A stretch of 64,000 nucleotides of DNA, from positions 124,001 to 188,000 of the forward strand of contig NKYR01000046.1 of NCBI GenBank assembly GCA_003184365.1. Reading direction: 5' to 3'. The notes beneath the pieces were generated by a model, which saw only the letters and a program-made list of their open reading frames with translations, did no database searches and was not told where the DNA came from. The position numbers and the translations under genes were made by a program. Below, piece after piece: positions 43,303-54,500 of the stretch (its first letter is position 1; each line of letters starts with the position of its first letter). This DNA comes from Evernia prunastri. Lineage: Eukaryota > Ascomycota > Lecanoromycetes > Lecanorales > Parmeliaceae.

Positions 43303-44197
43303 ATGTCCAGAAATTTGCACAAGATGCTCCCACCGTGCGACGGACCAAAGCTGCACGCCTTTTCCAAGAGAGCGGTCGATGTTCAATTTATTCGTCTTCT
43401 TAGCGACAACGAGCAGAAGGGGCAGTCGCATGTCTTTGAGGTCATTATAGACGGTATGCATTATGCTTTGAAAGTGGTAGGTGCAACATCTTGCTCCTGT
43501 CCAGGCCAGGCTAGGCTGATGTCACCAACAGTTCAAATTCTATGATGTGGAGGATGCTACATTCAGCATGAGCAAAAGAGAACTAGAGGAAATACCGATA
43601 GAGACCATTCGCTTTCATACCGATCCTTTCTACAATGAGTGTCGTGCTTATGGCAGACTTATTGAATACGATGTCAACGGAAAGATCGCTGTGCGCTGTC
43701 ACGGCCACATGGCTATCTCAGCTGCAAGAGAGGAAGAGCTAGCTCGACGCTTTGAGGTCTATGCATGGGACCGTCCCAGGGACGACTCAAAGCTGCCAGT
43801 GTCTAAGAGACAGCCATTTCGCGCAATCGTCAAGGATCTCATAGAAGATGACCGTCCACTCAACGAAAAACAACTGATCAAGATGCGGAAGGATTTGCTC
43901 AAGATGCATAAATTGGGCGTGTATCCACAAGACGCGCGAGACCGCAATTACGGGGGTGGACTGCTTCTAGATTTCAGCATCGCCATCACGAAGCCTCATT
44001 GGATCTTCAAGACGAAGAGGTCATGGTGGATTAATATGATGATAAAAGATGACATGAATATGCTGCAGGCGGTCATGCTAGAGTCTGGGGTAAAGACATG
44101 GCAACGTGCGGTGAGGAACAGGGAATACTGTATGAAATTGCGAGGTTGTCCTGACGGCAAGGAAAGGAAACGGCGAAATCGCAAATATGTCTCGTGA
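43303..44197 (+). CDS. FTA2 (Sim4-complex)-family protein with degenerate kinase-like features
   Basis: Exons 43303-43476 and 43532-44197 (55-nt GTAGGT...CAACAG intron, phase 0), 279 aa. VFEVIIDGMHYALKV joins FKFYDVED, a beta-strand pair like a kinase N-lobe with a possible VAIK-type lysine. DPFYNECRAYGRLIE and VRCHGHM follow, the family hallmark. In the C-lobe HKLGVYPQDARDRNYGGGLL with LDFSIA looks like a catalytic loop: a D-x4-N arrangement in QDARDRNY and DFS in place of DFG. Named members sit in the Sim4/COMA kinetochore complex, but this family is widespread in fungal accessory regions, often without that role. The basic tail ends ERKRRNRKYVS. Flanked by a TIR element and a relic, so it could be an accessory paralogue. 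Confidence 0.78.
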
Positions 44198-44739
44198 TGG
44201 GGAGAGCAGCGTTCGACATATGGGACAGATTTGAATCTCATGCTTGCACATTACTTGCCATACTGCACTAAGACTAGAGCTTGCCAACTCCTTTATCAAG
44301 TTTACGATGTATGACACCAGGTCCCGACTACTGCTACGTTGCCTCTCACCTGACATCCAGTGACCGTGTGAAGATATCCAGCCCTTTTTGAACCTAACTC
44401 AATTTCCATGAGTTCCTCTGGCTCGTAGCAGTAAGGTGTTACTCGACTTCACCTTTCTTTGACCTACAGACTTCGATCCTCTCCCTTTCATTCTTCTCCA
44501 ACCCCCACTGCGCCTCTATTCCTGCGTAACCAAGACACCTCTATGTCCAGAGACGCATAAGGAGATGATGAAGAACGTTCTCGTTGGCTGACTCTTCAAG
44601 GGGAAGCGTCGGTACGATTCAAGATCTTTCATCAAGGTGGTGCAGATATACTGATGTCACATGCTTGAATCAATGCTATCTCTCTATACACCATGCTCCA
44701 GTCATTAATTCTGCTTAAGGTATTTTTGACCTTTCATAT
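44198..44739. other. Intergenic region
   Basis: 3' flank of the FTA2-like gene; nothing else recognised. Confidence 0.35.
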
Positions 44740-45320
44740 CTTCTTATGCTGCAGATTCCATCGGAAGTATACTTGCAAATCTCGAAATCAGACGTGATAG
44801 AGGCGCTCGATAGGATCAACCTCCGAAGCCGGGGACTTTTGAAAGATATTTTGTCGAGAATTTGTACCCAGGCCATCAGCTTAGACTTATCTCCATTGAT
44901 GACAATACAAACCTTCTCCAGTGATTTTGCGCAATCGCGATACATTTTTGGGTTGCGAGCGGGCGTTTCGGCTTCAGGATGTCGTGCTCTTGCTCAGCAA
45001 GAAGCGCCTGATAGTACTCAAGTCCGTAAGCACTCGCATACATCAAATGGACTGGAGAATCTCCGGTCCAGCAAGGCCTGATTATTGGTCGATGTGATCC
45101 ACATCGACCGATGATATGTGATTTTTTCATTCATGATTGGCGAGGACGGCCCTTTATGTCTGATCAAACGTGCCTCGGCTTTGTCAGTACAAGCCATGGT
45201 TCTGGGGTAGTATGATGAAAAGAAGAAGACCAAAGGAGCAAGGAAATCTCGGAAGTGTGAGAAATGAGGTCCAAGGCTGCGTAAAACGGCTCTAGCCCAT
45301 CCGGTTCTAGCGTGCTCTTC
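44740..45320 (-). pseudogene. Ankyrin-like relic, copy 2 (paralogue of 22251-22960)
   Basis: Minus-strand fragments: a possible start at 45410 (MGEVLMRVVKQMEKVKKELK), HARTGWARAVLRSL, SPVHLMYASAYGLEYYQALL with AEQEHDILKPK, then CIAIAQNHW and DPIERLYHV, a TGA, and FRDLQVY. Order and content follow copy 1. Nucleotide identity is visible too, for example GCGTAAAACGGCT and TCTAGCGT in both. Frame breaks and stops indicate decay. Confidence 0.55.
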
Positions 45321-45546
45321 ACCTGGTTGTCGCCTCAACTTCCGCTCTGCCTTCAATTCTTTCTTCACTTTCTCCATCTGCTTCACAACCCTCATCAACA
45401 CCTCTCCCATAGCTTAAAGACACCAGTCGAGTCAGTAGCCCACCTTCCATTACCTTTTTAGCCAATTGGAGAACTCAACAGAAGCATCACGATACTCATT
45501 TTACATCAGATACCCCACAAAACATAACAAAGCACATTTTCTCAAG
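45321..45546. promoter_or_regulatory. Upstream region of the Ran gene
   Basis: The Ran 5' leader and promoter, immediately beyond the relic's 5' end. CCCACAAAACATAACAAAGC precedes the ATG. Confidence 0.4.
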
Positions 45547-46498
45547 ATGGCTGAGGCATCTGGCGCACAAGCGCCCCCTACCTTCAAGCTTGTACTGGTC
45601 GGAGACGGTGGGACTGGAAAGGTCTGTTAGCCCGCCTAGCTTTCCTGTTACAGCCCAAATCTTTGAGCGGTGGTCAGAAACCACTGCTTACTCAAGCTCA
45701 AGGCTTCGGCGACTATCATCTCTCGGAGACGTTGGCTAACATGGTGCAACAGACAACCTTCGTCAAGCGCCATTTGACCGGCGAGTTTGAAAAGAAGTAC
45801 ATTGCAACTCTTGGTGTCGAGGTTCATCCGCTCGGGTTCTCTACTGTACGTTTCCGGTCCGATTTATTGAGCTTGGTTCAGCCGGCTTATGACACTCTAG
45901 AACTACGGAACAATTCAATTCGATGTCTGGGATACCGCAGGGCAAGAGAAGTTCGGTGGTCTCCGAGATGGATACTACATCAACGGCCAGTGCGGTATCA
46001 TCATGTTCGACGTCACTTCCCGAATCACCTACAAGAATGTTCCCAACTGGCACCGTACGTCTTCTGTCATCGAAACCAAATGTATATGACTAAACATTTG
46101 CTAGGTGACCTTGTCCGTGTGTGCGAACAAGTCCCCATCGTCCTTTGCGGCAACAAAGTCGACGTCAAAGAGCGTAAGGTGAAGGCCAAAACCATCACTT
46201 TCCATCGCAAGAAGAACCTTCAGTACTACGACATCTCCGCCAAATCTAATTACAATTTCGAAAAGCCCTTCCTCTGGCTGGCGAGAAAGCTAGTAGGCAA
46301 CCCAGGCTTGGTAAGTCAAGATATTAAGGATTCCATGCTTGCTCGGTACTAATCTTGACCCGTCAGGAATTTGTTGCTGGGACTGCTTTGGCTCCCCCAA
46401 CCGTGCAAGTTGACGAAGCTCTATTAAAGCAATACCAGGATGAGATGCAAGATGCTGCAAATCAGCCACTGCCAGATGAGGATGACCCGGATCTATAG
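45547..46498 (+). CDS. gsp1: Ran/Gsp1 small GTPase
   Basis: Five exons: 45547-45621, 45753-45845, 45901-46054, 46105-46310 and 46367-46498, 219 aa, all junctions in phase. G1 is GDGGTGKTT (split by intron 1 after the lysine), switch I is KKYIATLGVEVHPL, G3 is WDTAGQEKFGGLRDGYYING, G4 is CGNKVD and G5 is YYDISAKSNYN. The C-terminus ends LPDEDDPDL, the acidic tail that binds RanBP1-type proteins, and there is no prenylation motif, as expected for Ran. It provides the RanGTP gradient for nucleocytoplasmic transport and spindle assembly. Intron 1 (131 nt) is longer than its neighbours and starts GTCTGT. Confidence 0.97.
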
Positions 46499-47080
46499 AC
46501 ATGGCAAAGCCGGCTTGGACAGTGATTCAAAAGAGACATCGTTGGGCGGAGAATGCACAGAATGAGTTGCATAGATGGAAATGGCATGCCTGGTATTCTT
46601 CTCCTTGCATTATTTTAAGTTGTGAATGAAACATGTCTCCAGACTTGTTTGGTTCACAACCAGGGGCAGTTACGATAAGGTTCCAGGGGTCGAAGGAAGA
46701 AAATGATACCCTGGCACCGGATCTTCTCAAAGGCGTGCTTCTGTAGGTAGATTTCACATAGAATCAATCCATTTAGGCGGAATCTCCGATCCGCTGCACT
46801 GTTGTATCAAGAAATTGGCCGATGAAATCCGATAGGATGGCCACAGCAGCTCTGCGGTTTATCACACAAGTCTCAAACCCGCTTTGTCCATATAATCCTC
46901 CTTTCCTTTCCTTTTCTTTCCTTCACCTCACTCCCTCGTCCTCTCTCTATAAGTACTCACCTGGACAACAACCTTACCGTTACTCATCACAGGTAATTGC
47001 CCACTGTCTTGAAGGGTTGGACCTCTTGCTCATCCCGCTACGTCTTTTGTTCAGCTCGCAACCCCAACACCGTCAACACC
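46499..47080. promoter_or_regulatory. Upstream region of the UBL-domain gene
   Basis: Holds the Ran 3' UTR and a strongly pyrimidine-rich stretch (TCCTTTCCTTTTCTTTCCTT near 46901), typical of fungal promoters and 5' leaders. Confidence 0.5.
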
Positions 47081-48815
47081 ATGACTCTCATCAAGAAGGA
47101 GGACTCTGGGCCCCCGAACCCGGGGACTCCAGACCCAAAAGCCTTGAACTGCACGCTCGAACAGAGCTCATCCCTCCGCAAAGCCAATGACGTTATCAAT
47201 GTCATGCGAGGGAACCAGAGTCTCCAGATCTCTTTTCAGCGTACGATCCGCGTTCCTGATGGCAAAGGGAACTCTGAACTCCCACCGGGCATGGGAACAT
47301 CCCCTCTCTACTCTGTTGCAAACTACGCAGAAAAATTGCCCAAGGACATGGCGGCCAAAGGAGGGCTCTTCCTTCCGATGTACCGTACGTTCTCTTTCTC
47401 TCCATGACCAAATTTCACCTTCCCACATGTATAGACCAAAGAGCAGGGACTGAATCTTTCCAGAGCGTGAGGCTATGTGGATCTCATTCAAATCTTCTGC
47501 ACCCTTTGCCATCCAGATCTTTGTTGGAAGAGTGAATGCTGTTTCTGGCGAGCCCACCGGGGACAATGAGACCATCATGATGCGTCGTCTCAGCTTGATG
47601 GAAAAGAATAAGTCTGTCCAAGACTATGTTGTCGCACCAAAGCAGCTGTGGCTCGACGGTATCGCCACCGGCAACGGGCGTGTCCGTCAGTTCGTGGCGA
47701 TGCCACTGGGCTCTGGATACTCTGTCGAAGCCCAAGTTACCGGTCAAGATCTGATTGGAGGACTCCAGTTCCATGTCACTCCCTCCACACCCCCAGCTCG
47801 TGACCTTCTGGCCGCTCTCAAGGGACCCAACCCTCCAGGTTTCGACGACGTCCCCATACGAATCACCGTCAAGACATTGACCGGGAAGGCACTGAACTAC
47901 TCGGTGTTGCGGTCGAGATTGGTCCGCGAGCTGATGCTACATATTGAGAGCAGAGAAGGCATTCCGTATGGTGATCAGCGCCTCATTTATGCGGGAAAGC
48001 AGCTTAAAGATGGTAAGTTGCAACAGACAGATTGAAAGAGACTTGACACTGACTGCAAGGTCGCTCCCTCGCCGATGACAATATGCAAAACGTTAGTAAC
48101 GCACATTATCTGCTTGACTGCGCGACTGACCATGTACTAGGGTTCGACACTTTACATGGTGCAGTGCCGTCGCGGTGGAGGCTTTGATCCCGTACGTATG
48201 GCAATGGGCGTTGCCCCCGGCGGTCTGATCAAGCAGTGCATTCTAGACGATACCAATCCCGCCGAAATCTGGGAGCGAGACCGCACCATCTGCTTCAACG
48301 TTCAGATCCTCAACTCAGACATGTTCCAGCAGGTCACGGGCAAGGCTCCTCCATCTACGCCTATATCTGCCAAGACCTACGCCGACCAAGGCCTACCGTT
48401 TTACAAGATCTACGGGGAAACGTCCAGCATAAAGGGTGACTTCAACGGTGTCAAGTCCGTGAAAGAATTGGACAAACTCAAAAACAAGAACGGCAAGCGC
48501 GAGAACGAAGGAGACGGTGCTCTCGAGTCCAACAAGAAGGCCAAGGACCTCAGCGACGAAGACGATGAGGACGACATCGATGAAGAAGAGGACAGTATTG
48601 GCAAGGACGACACCGATGAAGAAGAGGACAGTATTGACAGAGACGACACCAAGAACGACAATCTCCATGACGACCAACAAGCCTCCTCCAACCCCGTCCT
48701 CCTTCTCAATCCCAACGGCACCGCAATGGGCCAATTCACCCCGGTCTCCGAGCTCGTGGAGGAGCTCTCCCGCATGAAGTTGCGCAAGACCAAGCCCTTT
48801 CATGCCAAGAAGTGA
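47081..48815 (+). CDS. Ubiquitin-like-domain protein with acidic C-terminus
   Basis: Four exons: 47081-47384, 47464-48012, 48060-48091 and 48141-48815, 519 aa. Residues about 1-250 form a folded region of unknown family (ANDVINVMRGNQSLQISFQR, YQREAMWISFKSSAPFAIQI, PKQLWLDGIATGNGRVRQFV, GSGYSVEAQVTGQDLIGGLQ). A ubiquitin-like domain follows at about 230-305: RITVKTLTGKALNYSV, EGIPYGDQRLIYAGKQL and STLYMVQCRRGGG, keeping the KTLTGK and QRLIxAGKQL marks of ubiquitin. The RGG end is internal, so a free diGly tail would require cleavage. Then GFDPVRMAMGVAPGGLIKQC and DTNPAEIWERDRTICFNVQI, and an acidic tail with a tandem DEEEDSI..DDT repeat and a final basic end. Role unknown. Confidence 0.85.
48583..48654 (+). 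repeat. In-frame 36-bp tandem duplication in the UBL gene
   Basis: Two units encoding DEEEDSIGKDDT and DEEEDSIDRDDT. The GATGAAGAAGAGGACAGTAT core is identical in both, so the copy is recent or length-variable. Confidence 0.85.
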
Positions 48816-49613
48816 AAGAAAGAAGGTAGGAAGGAAGGAAGGAAGGAGGGAAATAAGCAAACAAGCCATTTTTCCTTCATCGCTGCCGCCAGTCCTTGTT
48901 CATTCGGCAACGGAGCTTTGGCGTCTCTTTTTTCCACATTTCGAAACGTACCGTCACGTACGCACGTGTGGATTTGAGGGCATAGTAATTGATGCCATCC
49001 ATAGTCTGAGCTTTGTACGAAATGGAAGTTGAAGCAAGATAACACATGATATATACGGCTATACTCTGTCTGCTGACTCTTCTGGTCCTTTGGCCCCACA
49101 TGACGATCTCGTCCTTCTCCGCTATATCATCCCGTTTCAAAGTAGGACGAGTGACGGGGAAGGGCCAGCTACAAAGCAAGAATATAGCAGCTGGGCCATG
49201 GCGCGTACGGTAGGTAGGGAGGAAGAGTATTAGGGCACAGTTATCGTTTGGACTTTCTAGCACTGAGGACTACGGAACGGGATGATTGTTGATTGAAAAT
49301 TTTTGGGTCTCGGATCGAAAATCTCCTCCCATGGCTGCTACGCTATAGCTGCAGCGGTGAGCAACACCGCGCACAAAGGGGGTATCTGCTCGCGCGCAAG
49401 TCGCCGACTCAAAGTAGTGTCAATAGTTATACATTTGTTTTCCCGCATGCCTGATTAAAAGGGGTGGTAGGTAAAACCCGTTTCACTCAAATGCCTTCCC
49501 GTTGAAAAGAAAACCACCGCCCCCAATCGCTATGCTGTGCGTTATTTCGTAAAAAGGCCCTGGATCACCCGAAGTGTGATGCAAGCGCGGTAGGCCGAGG
49601 CGTGGCGTGGCGT
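48816..49613. other. Convergent 3' region with GGAA microsatellite
   Basis: Just past the UBL stop is a GGAA repeat (GGAAGGAAGGAAGGAAGG near 48830-48850). The rest is 3' flank of the two converging genes. Confidence 0.5.
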
Positions 49614-50282
49614 CTACTTCTTGCGGCCGGTGGAGGACAGGTCGGTGGACTTGGACATGCTGCGCGTCAGGCCGCCGATGTATTCTTGCAGGTCGTTGTT
49701 GTTCTTCTCCAGCTTGCCCAGGTCTGACTGCACGCTCTCGCACCGATTGACTAGGGCGTCGAGGCTGGATTGGACTTCCAGTGCATGGCTGGATGTCGTG
49801 TTAGCATTTGCTTGCTTGGAGTATCTATTAAAGAAAATGGGGAGGAAAATGAAGAAAACCAGGAGGCTTGGAGTAGGGAAGTATGTAAGAGATCAAACGC
49901 ACTTCGTCAAGTTCAACCGACTCTTGTCGAACATCTTGTTCGTCTCCTCGGGACTCCGTCGCGGGCTCATAGCTCGAGCATCGCCGGGTGGATAGTCCTC
50001 CTCCTCCTTGAGCTCGACGTCAGGCGAGTCGGAGGGGATGAGCATGGTGCGGCTGGATTTGCGGGAGAGGTACCTGGGGCGGGTGAGGGAGCGGGAGCGG
50101 CGTTCGTCAGGGGTGGATTCGTGGTCCGAGGACGTGGTGGTGGAGGGTTGGGTGGAGTCAGGATTGGTGGGTGTTTTGGCAGGGGGGCCTGAGTGCTCGG
50201 TGGTGGTGGTAGAGGGCGAGAAGCTAACGGGGTCGGGGTTGCTGGCCGTGGGCGCAGAGGTCGCGCCGTCGGTGGAGGCCAT
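49614..50282 (-). CDS. Short coiled-coil protein, SCOC/Slo1-like
   Basis: Exons 50282-49903 and 49788-49614 (114-nt intron GTGCGT...TCCAG, phase 2), 184 aa. The N-terminal two-thirds is Ser/Thr/Pro-rich and disordered with basic RRSRSLTRPRYLSRKSSR. The conserved part is a C-terminal coiled coil, SPEETNKMFDKSRLNLTNHA, then LEVQSSLDALVNRCESVQSD, LGKLEKNNNDLQEYIGGLTR and SMSKSTDL, ending GRKK. Human SCOC has the same layout (helix ending NQVLGQYIENLM...TDTKSKRK). SCOC/Slo1 proteins bind Arl3/Arl1 at the Golgi, with roles in autophagy in animals. Homology is inferred from the coiled coil; a generic coiled-coil protein is the alternative. Confidence 0.72.
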
Positions 50283-51551
50283 GGTGGATGGATGAAATGT
50301 TGTGGTGGGTTGAAGATTTTGGGTAATGGTGTGGAGTGGTATTTAGAAAGTGAGAGGAGCGAGGAAGCTGTGTGTGAGAGTTGGAGAGGATGAAGGAGCG
50401 CCTTGCTGAAGGTGGAAGAGGGCAAGCTAGCGCTGATGCCTCTCCTGGGGTAAGAGTCAGGCGGGGGGGGTGGTATGGATGCTGAGTGTGTCACGCGCTG
50501 GGTTGGATGGGGTGTGTTTATCAATCCATGACTAGAATGCCAAGTGAATATCTCCGACGACATACAGACGGGTCGAGGGACGGAGATGACTTACAGCAAA
50601 CGGGCAAAACGGGTTTCTCAGGAGTCGCTACTCTCTTGGGAAATGTTTGGCGAAAAGATGTGGGCAGAGAAGCATTGGGAATGAATGCTCATGCGGGAGT
50701 GAAATGATTGGAGAAGCAAGCAGCCAGGGGAGTAAGGGGTTGGTAAAAAAGGTACATGAAGTTGGAAGAATTAGCGAAATGAAAATGAAAATGAAATGAT
50801 TGAATTAAATGATTGTCGCCAGTCAAGTAGAGTAATGAGTATTGTACGGAGCATGCAGTAGCAGTTTGAAGAATATCTTACCCCAATCATTGGGAATCAT
50901 TGGGATCACTTGCTGAGGCTTATGTAAGCAGCGCAAATGCACAATGATGTGGAATGACGCAAGATCGTCAACGGGTCCCGAGAGATCATCATCTCCGCTT
51001 ACTCCTACCACTTACCAATTACCAAGTTACCACCACCCACTTCACCCACTCCACCCACTCCACCCATAGTTAATTTCTTGGATTTAGGTACGTACCTTAT
51101 GATTACTATCCAACCTACTCAACAGTATTGTAGAGTACAGTCCAAATAGTTTCGATGATATTCATTACATTCAATGGTCTGCAAAAAACCTAGTTATGGA
51201 GCTATGATACAGTGCATACTAGAGCTCTAGGGCACCCCTAAGCTTGCTTCGTCATGAAATGATCCCTCCATCAACCCCTCCACCAACCCCTCAGCTTGCC
51301 CTTCTCATGCCGAGAGTCTTGCCTATCTCTCCCCACTCAGGCAATCGTAGCAACGTGGATGTGGTGGAATAGCCATATACAAGAGCAAACCTGCTGTAAG
51401 AACTGCATTGCTGCAAGGCATCTATCCTAGTTAGGCCGATTGAATAGCAGCCCATCATCGGCTGCCCGAAACGAATCTGACGCGAATAAAATAGGCGTAA
51501 GCCGAGAAGGGTGTACAAAACCCCAAGGACTGTGGGTAGACTCGCGCATGA
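50283..51551. other. Intergenic region with short tandem repeats
   Basis: About 1.27 kb, the SCOC-like promoter and the ULS1-like 3' flank. A CACCCACTC-type repeat occupies about 51031-51066. No gene recognised. Confidence 0.45.
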
Positions 51552-54500
51552 TTAGGTAGGGACATCGAACAAGAACCCGAGCTCGCGAATGCCCAACCGA
51601 CCAACATTCTGACTGGCCTTCTCGTCAAGCGCCGCCTCAATCAGTTCGCGCTTCTTCTCCTGAAGCGCCAGGATCCTATCTTCAACCGTGTTGGGAACGA
51701 GCACTCGGTGAACCTGCACCGGCTTTTGCTGTCCGATCCGGTGAGCACGATCGATCGCCTGTTCTTCGACAAACGGATTCCAAAACGGGTCCAGGATGAT
51801 GACTTGCGACGCCGCGATCAGGTTCAACCCCGCATTCCCCGCCTTGAGAGATACCAACATGATCTTGCACTCCTTTCGGTCTGTGAAATCGATGACCGCG
51901 TCATTCCTGGCATTCGCAGTCATACTGCCATCGTAGCGGCGATAACCCCATCCTGCATTGGCAATGGGTATTTCCAGTAGGTCCAGTAAAGATGTGAACT
52001 GCGAGAAGATTATGGTCTTTTCACACTGCTTCGTCTCTGGGTCCTTTCTTTCCTGGATGGCCCGGAGGATCTGCTGTCAATTGGTATGGTGTAACAAGGG
52101 TGGTCGGACGACTTGTGCTTACCTCCATCGTCTTTTCCGTCTTTCCGCTAGGTATCCACTCCTTGTTCAGGCGCTTCAAATATCGCTGACGGGCCTTGAC
52201 ATTGCGCATCCCCGCTTTCTTGAGCTCTGCTAGGGTCTGCTTCGGCGGCTTCTTCTCCTTGGCTTTGCCTTTGCCCTTGTTTCTTTTCTTTGCTTTCTTT
52301 GATGTTGGAAACTTCTTGCCTGAAGCTTCGCCATGATCATTATAGGAACCATCCCCTTCTGCTTCAGAAGATTCCTCATCAACGTCGTCTCGGACGACAA
52401 AGTTGAGTAGATTGCCCTTTGAATCGACCTCGTCATCTTCTTCGTCGTCGTCATCGTCACTATCACTGTCATCTGTAGTCTCAACATCGGCTTGGGAGTC
52501 ATCGACATCGTCCAGTAATCCGTCCGGCATTAGCTCGGGTAGATAGACACGCTTGAAGGCGTTGTGGTCGATGACCTTTGTTGGTATAACTTTGCCGCGA
52601 CAATTAGGACACTTGACATCAGGATTGCGGCCTTCAGTCCCATCAGCATTAGCCTGAGACGGGTCAGATATCCGTGCAAAGCACTCAGAGCAGGTGTTGT
52701 GCCCGCATGGAATGAATATTGTAGGGTTGTCGGCCATGTCCATGCACACCGGGCACTCCAGCGCGCTGTCTTCATTCAAGGAACACTGCTCCTTGATACG
52801 GGAAACGACATCAGGAGCAAGCTCTTTCGCCAGCTTCAACATGTCCTCTGGGGTGACCTCTGCAGAGCCTGATGCCTGCCCAAAGTCCTTGATGAGGTGA
52901 GGATGACAGCACTAAACCATCGCGGAATCAGTACTTCTGTCCTTGAAAGAATCTGACATAGATGTGGTTGGAGGGCAGGACAAGCTGCTAGTCAGAAGGT
53001 TGTTTCAAGAGTCAACGGTATGGAAGAGTAAAAGAAACTTAGGAAGGGTGCTCACCGCTTGACGAAGGCGCAATAGAAGGACCAGAATGTTTGAATAATT
53101 CCGACCCACTGTATTCGCTTTGAGATACTTGTTGAATGTCAATTGAGTATGCGTTTCTAAGGCCTGATAGAACGCAAGCTCGTCATCGCTGAAAGCCGCG
53201 TGGCTCTGTTCAGTGGTTCTCTCTGGGAGATCCAGGATAGATTTCCCATCAATCTGAGATTTTTTAGTGCGACGAAGGAGTATGGCTTTGAGCAAAGCCT
53301 GTAATTTCCGCATGGCCTTGGACTTTGCGGAATCTGATTGGCCCTTCAGCGGCGTTGTAAAATCTCGGCGAAAATTTTCTGGCTCGCAATACTAGTTTAC
53401 AATTTCGCTATCAGTATTGCCTCTTCTCAAGAAATCGAGCCTCGGGGCAGGTCTCAAGTGAAAACTCCGCAGACGTATGTTAAGCCCTCGAATTTGGTCC
53501 AGAAGAGGAAATAGGACTCACTGGTCGAATGCGAAGGAAATGAATTAGACTATAGAGTTCCGACACATTGTTCACTGGCAAGATTAGTGACTCGTAAATT
53601 GGCATCGGCAGAAAGGTTGTGGAGTCGCTTACTCATGGGCGTACCAGTCATGCAGAATCTCGTCGACGCTTGCAACTGAGACACTGCCTGTGCCTGCTTG
53701 GTAGACTTGTTTTTGATCCATTGAGCTTCGTCAAGAATGACTCGGTACCACTTGCACTCATCGCCCAAAAGGGGAAGACTGTCCTCTCTTGCTGTGGGTT
53801 GGTAATTTGGATTAGCGCGTTTTTTTGTGAGAATATCTTCCCGTCGTTTCAGCTCGGAGGCCAGAGTCCCTATCGGAAGCAGTCAGCACGATAGAGAGAC
53901 TTCGGCTACGATTTGTACCAAATGGTAAGAGGCCTCACCGTATGTCGTAAGCACTACATCAAAGGTCCGTAACCGCTCGAACGTCGTGTGACGTTTATCG
54001 CCATGTAGGATGAAAGTTGTCAATGTATAGCGTGGACCCGGTTTTAATTTTTGCTGAATTTCACGTTCCCACTGTTTGAGAAGTGCCACAGGAGCTACAA
54101 TCAAAGTGGTTTTGCATTTCCGGTCTGTAGACCTCCTGGCTACCATTAGAGCAAGGGCCTGAATAGTTTTTCCAAGACCCATATCGTCGGCTAAATGCCA
54201 TTAGTGAGAGCTCAATGAGAGTAATGACGGCCAAATCGAGAACTCGATAGGAGAGAATGGGACCTACCCAGTATGCCCCCCTTGTTTGAACCCTCTTCCA
54301 TCGTCCTCATCCAGGTCAAGCCCAGCTTCTGGTGCTCCATGAGAGGATATGTCATCGCTTCAGGCGTACCCTCGCGGTTCTCTGGAGGTAATTCCTCGTC
54401 CGGTCGAATATTTTCCAAGAGAGACTTGATTTCTGCGGTGGTGCGCGTACTAGCAAATAGTCAACATCACTCTCAGTGTGGCGTTTATGCAGGACTCACG

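Noticed and set aside
49967..50563. 198-codon Pro/Ser-rich frame overlapping the SCOC-like exon 1
   Set aside because: The alternative frame splices into a conserved coiled coil; this one is biased composition only.
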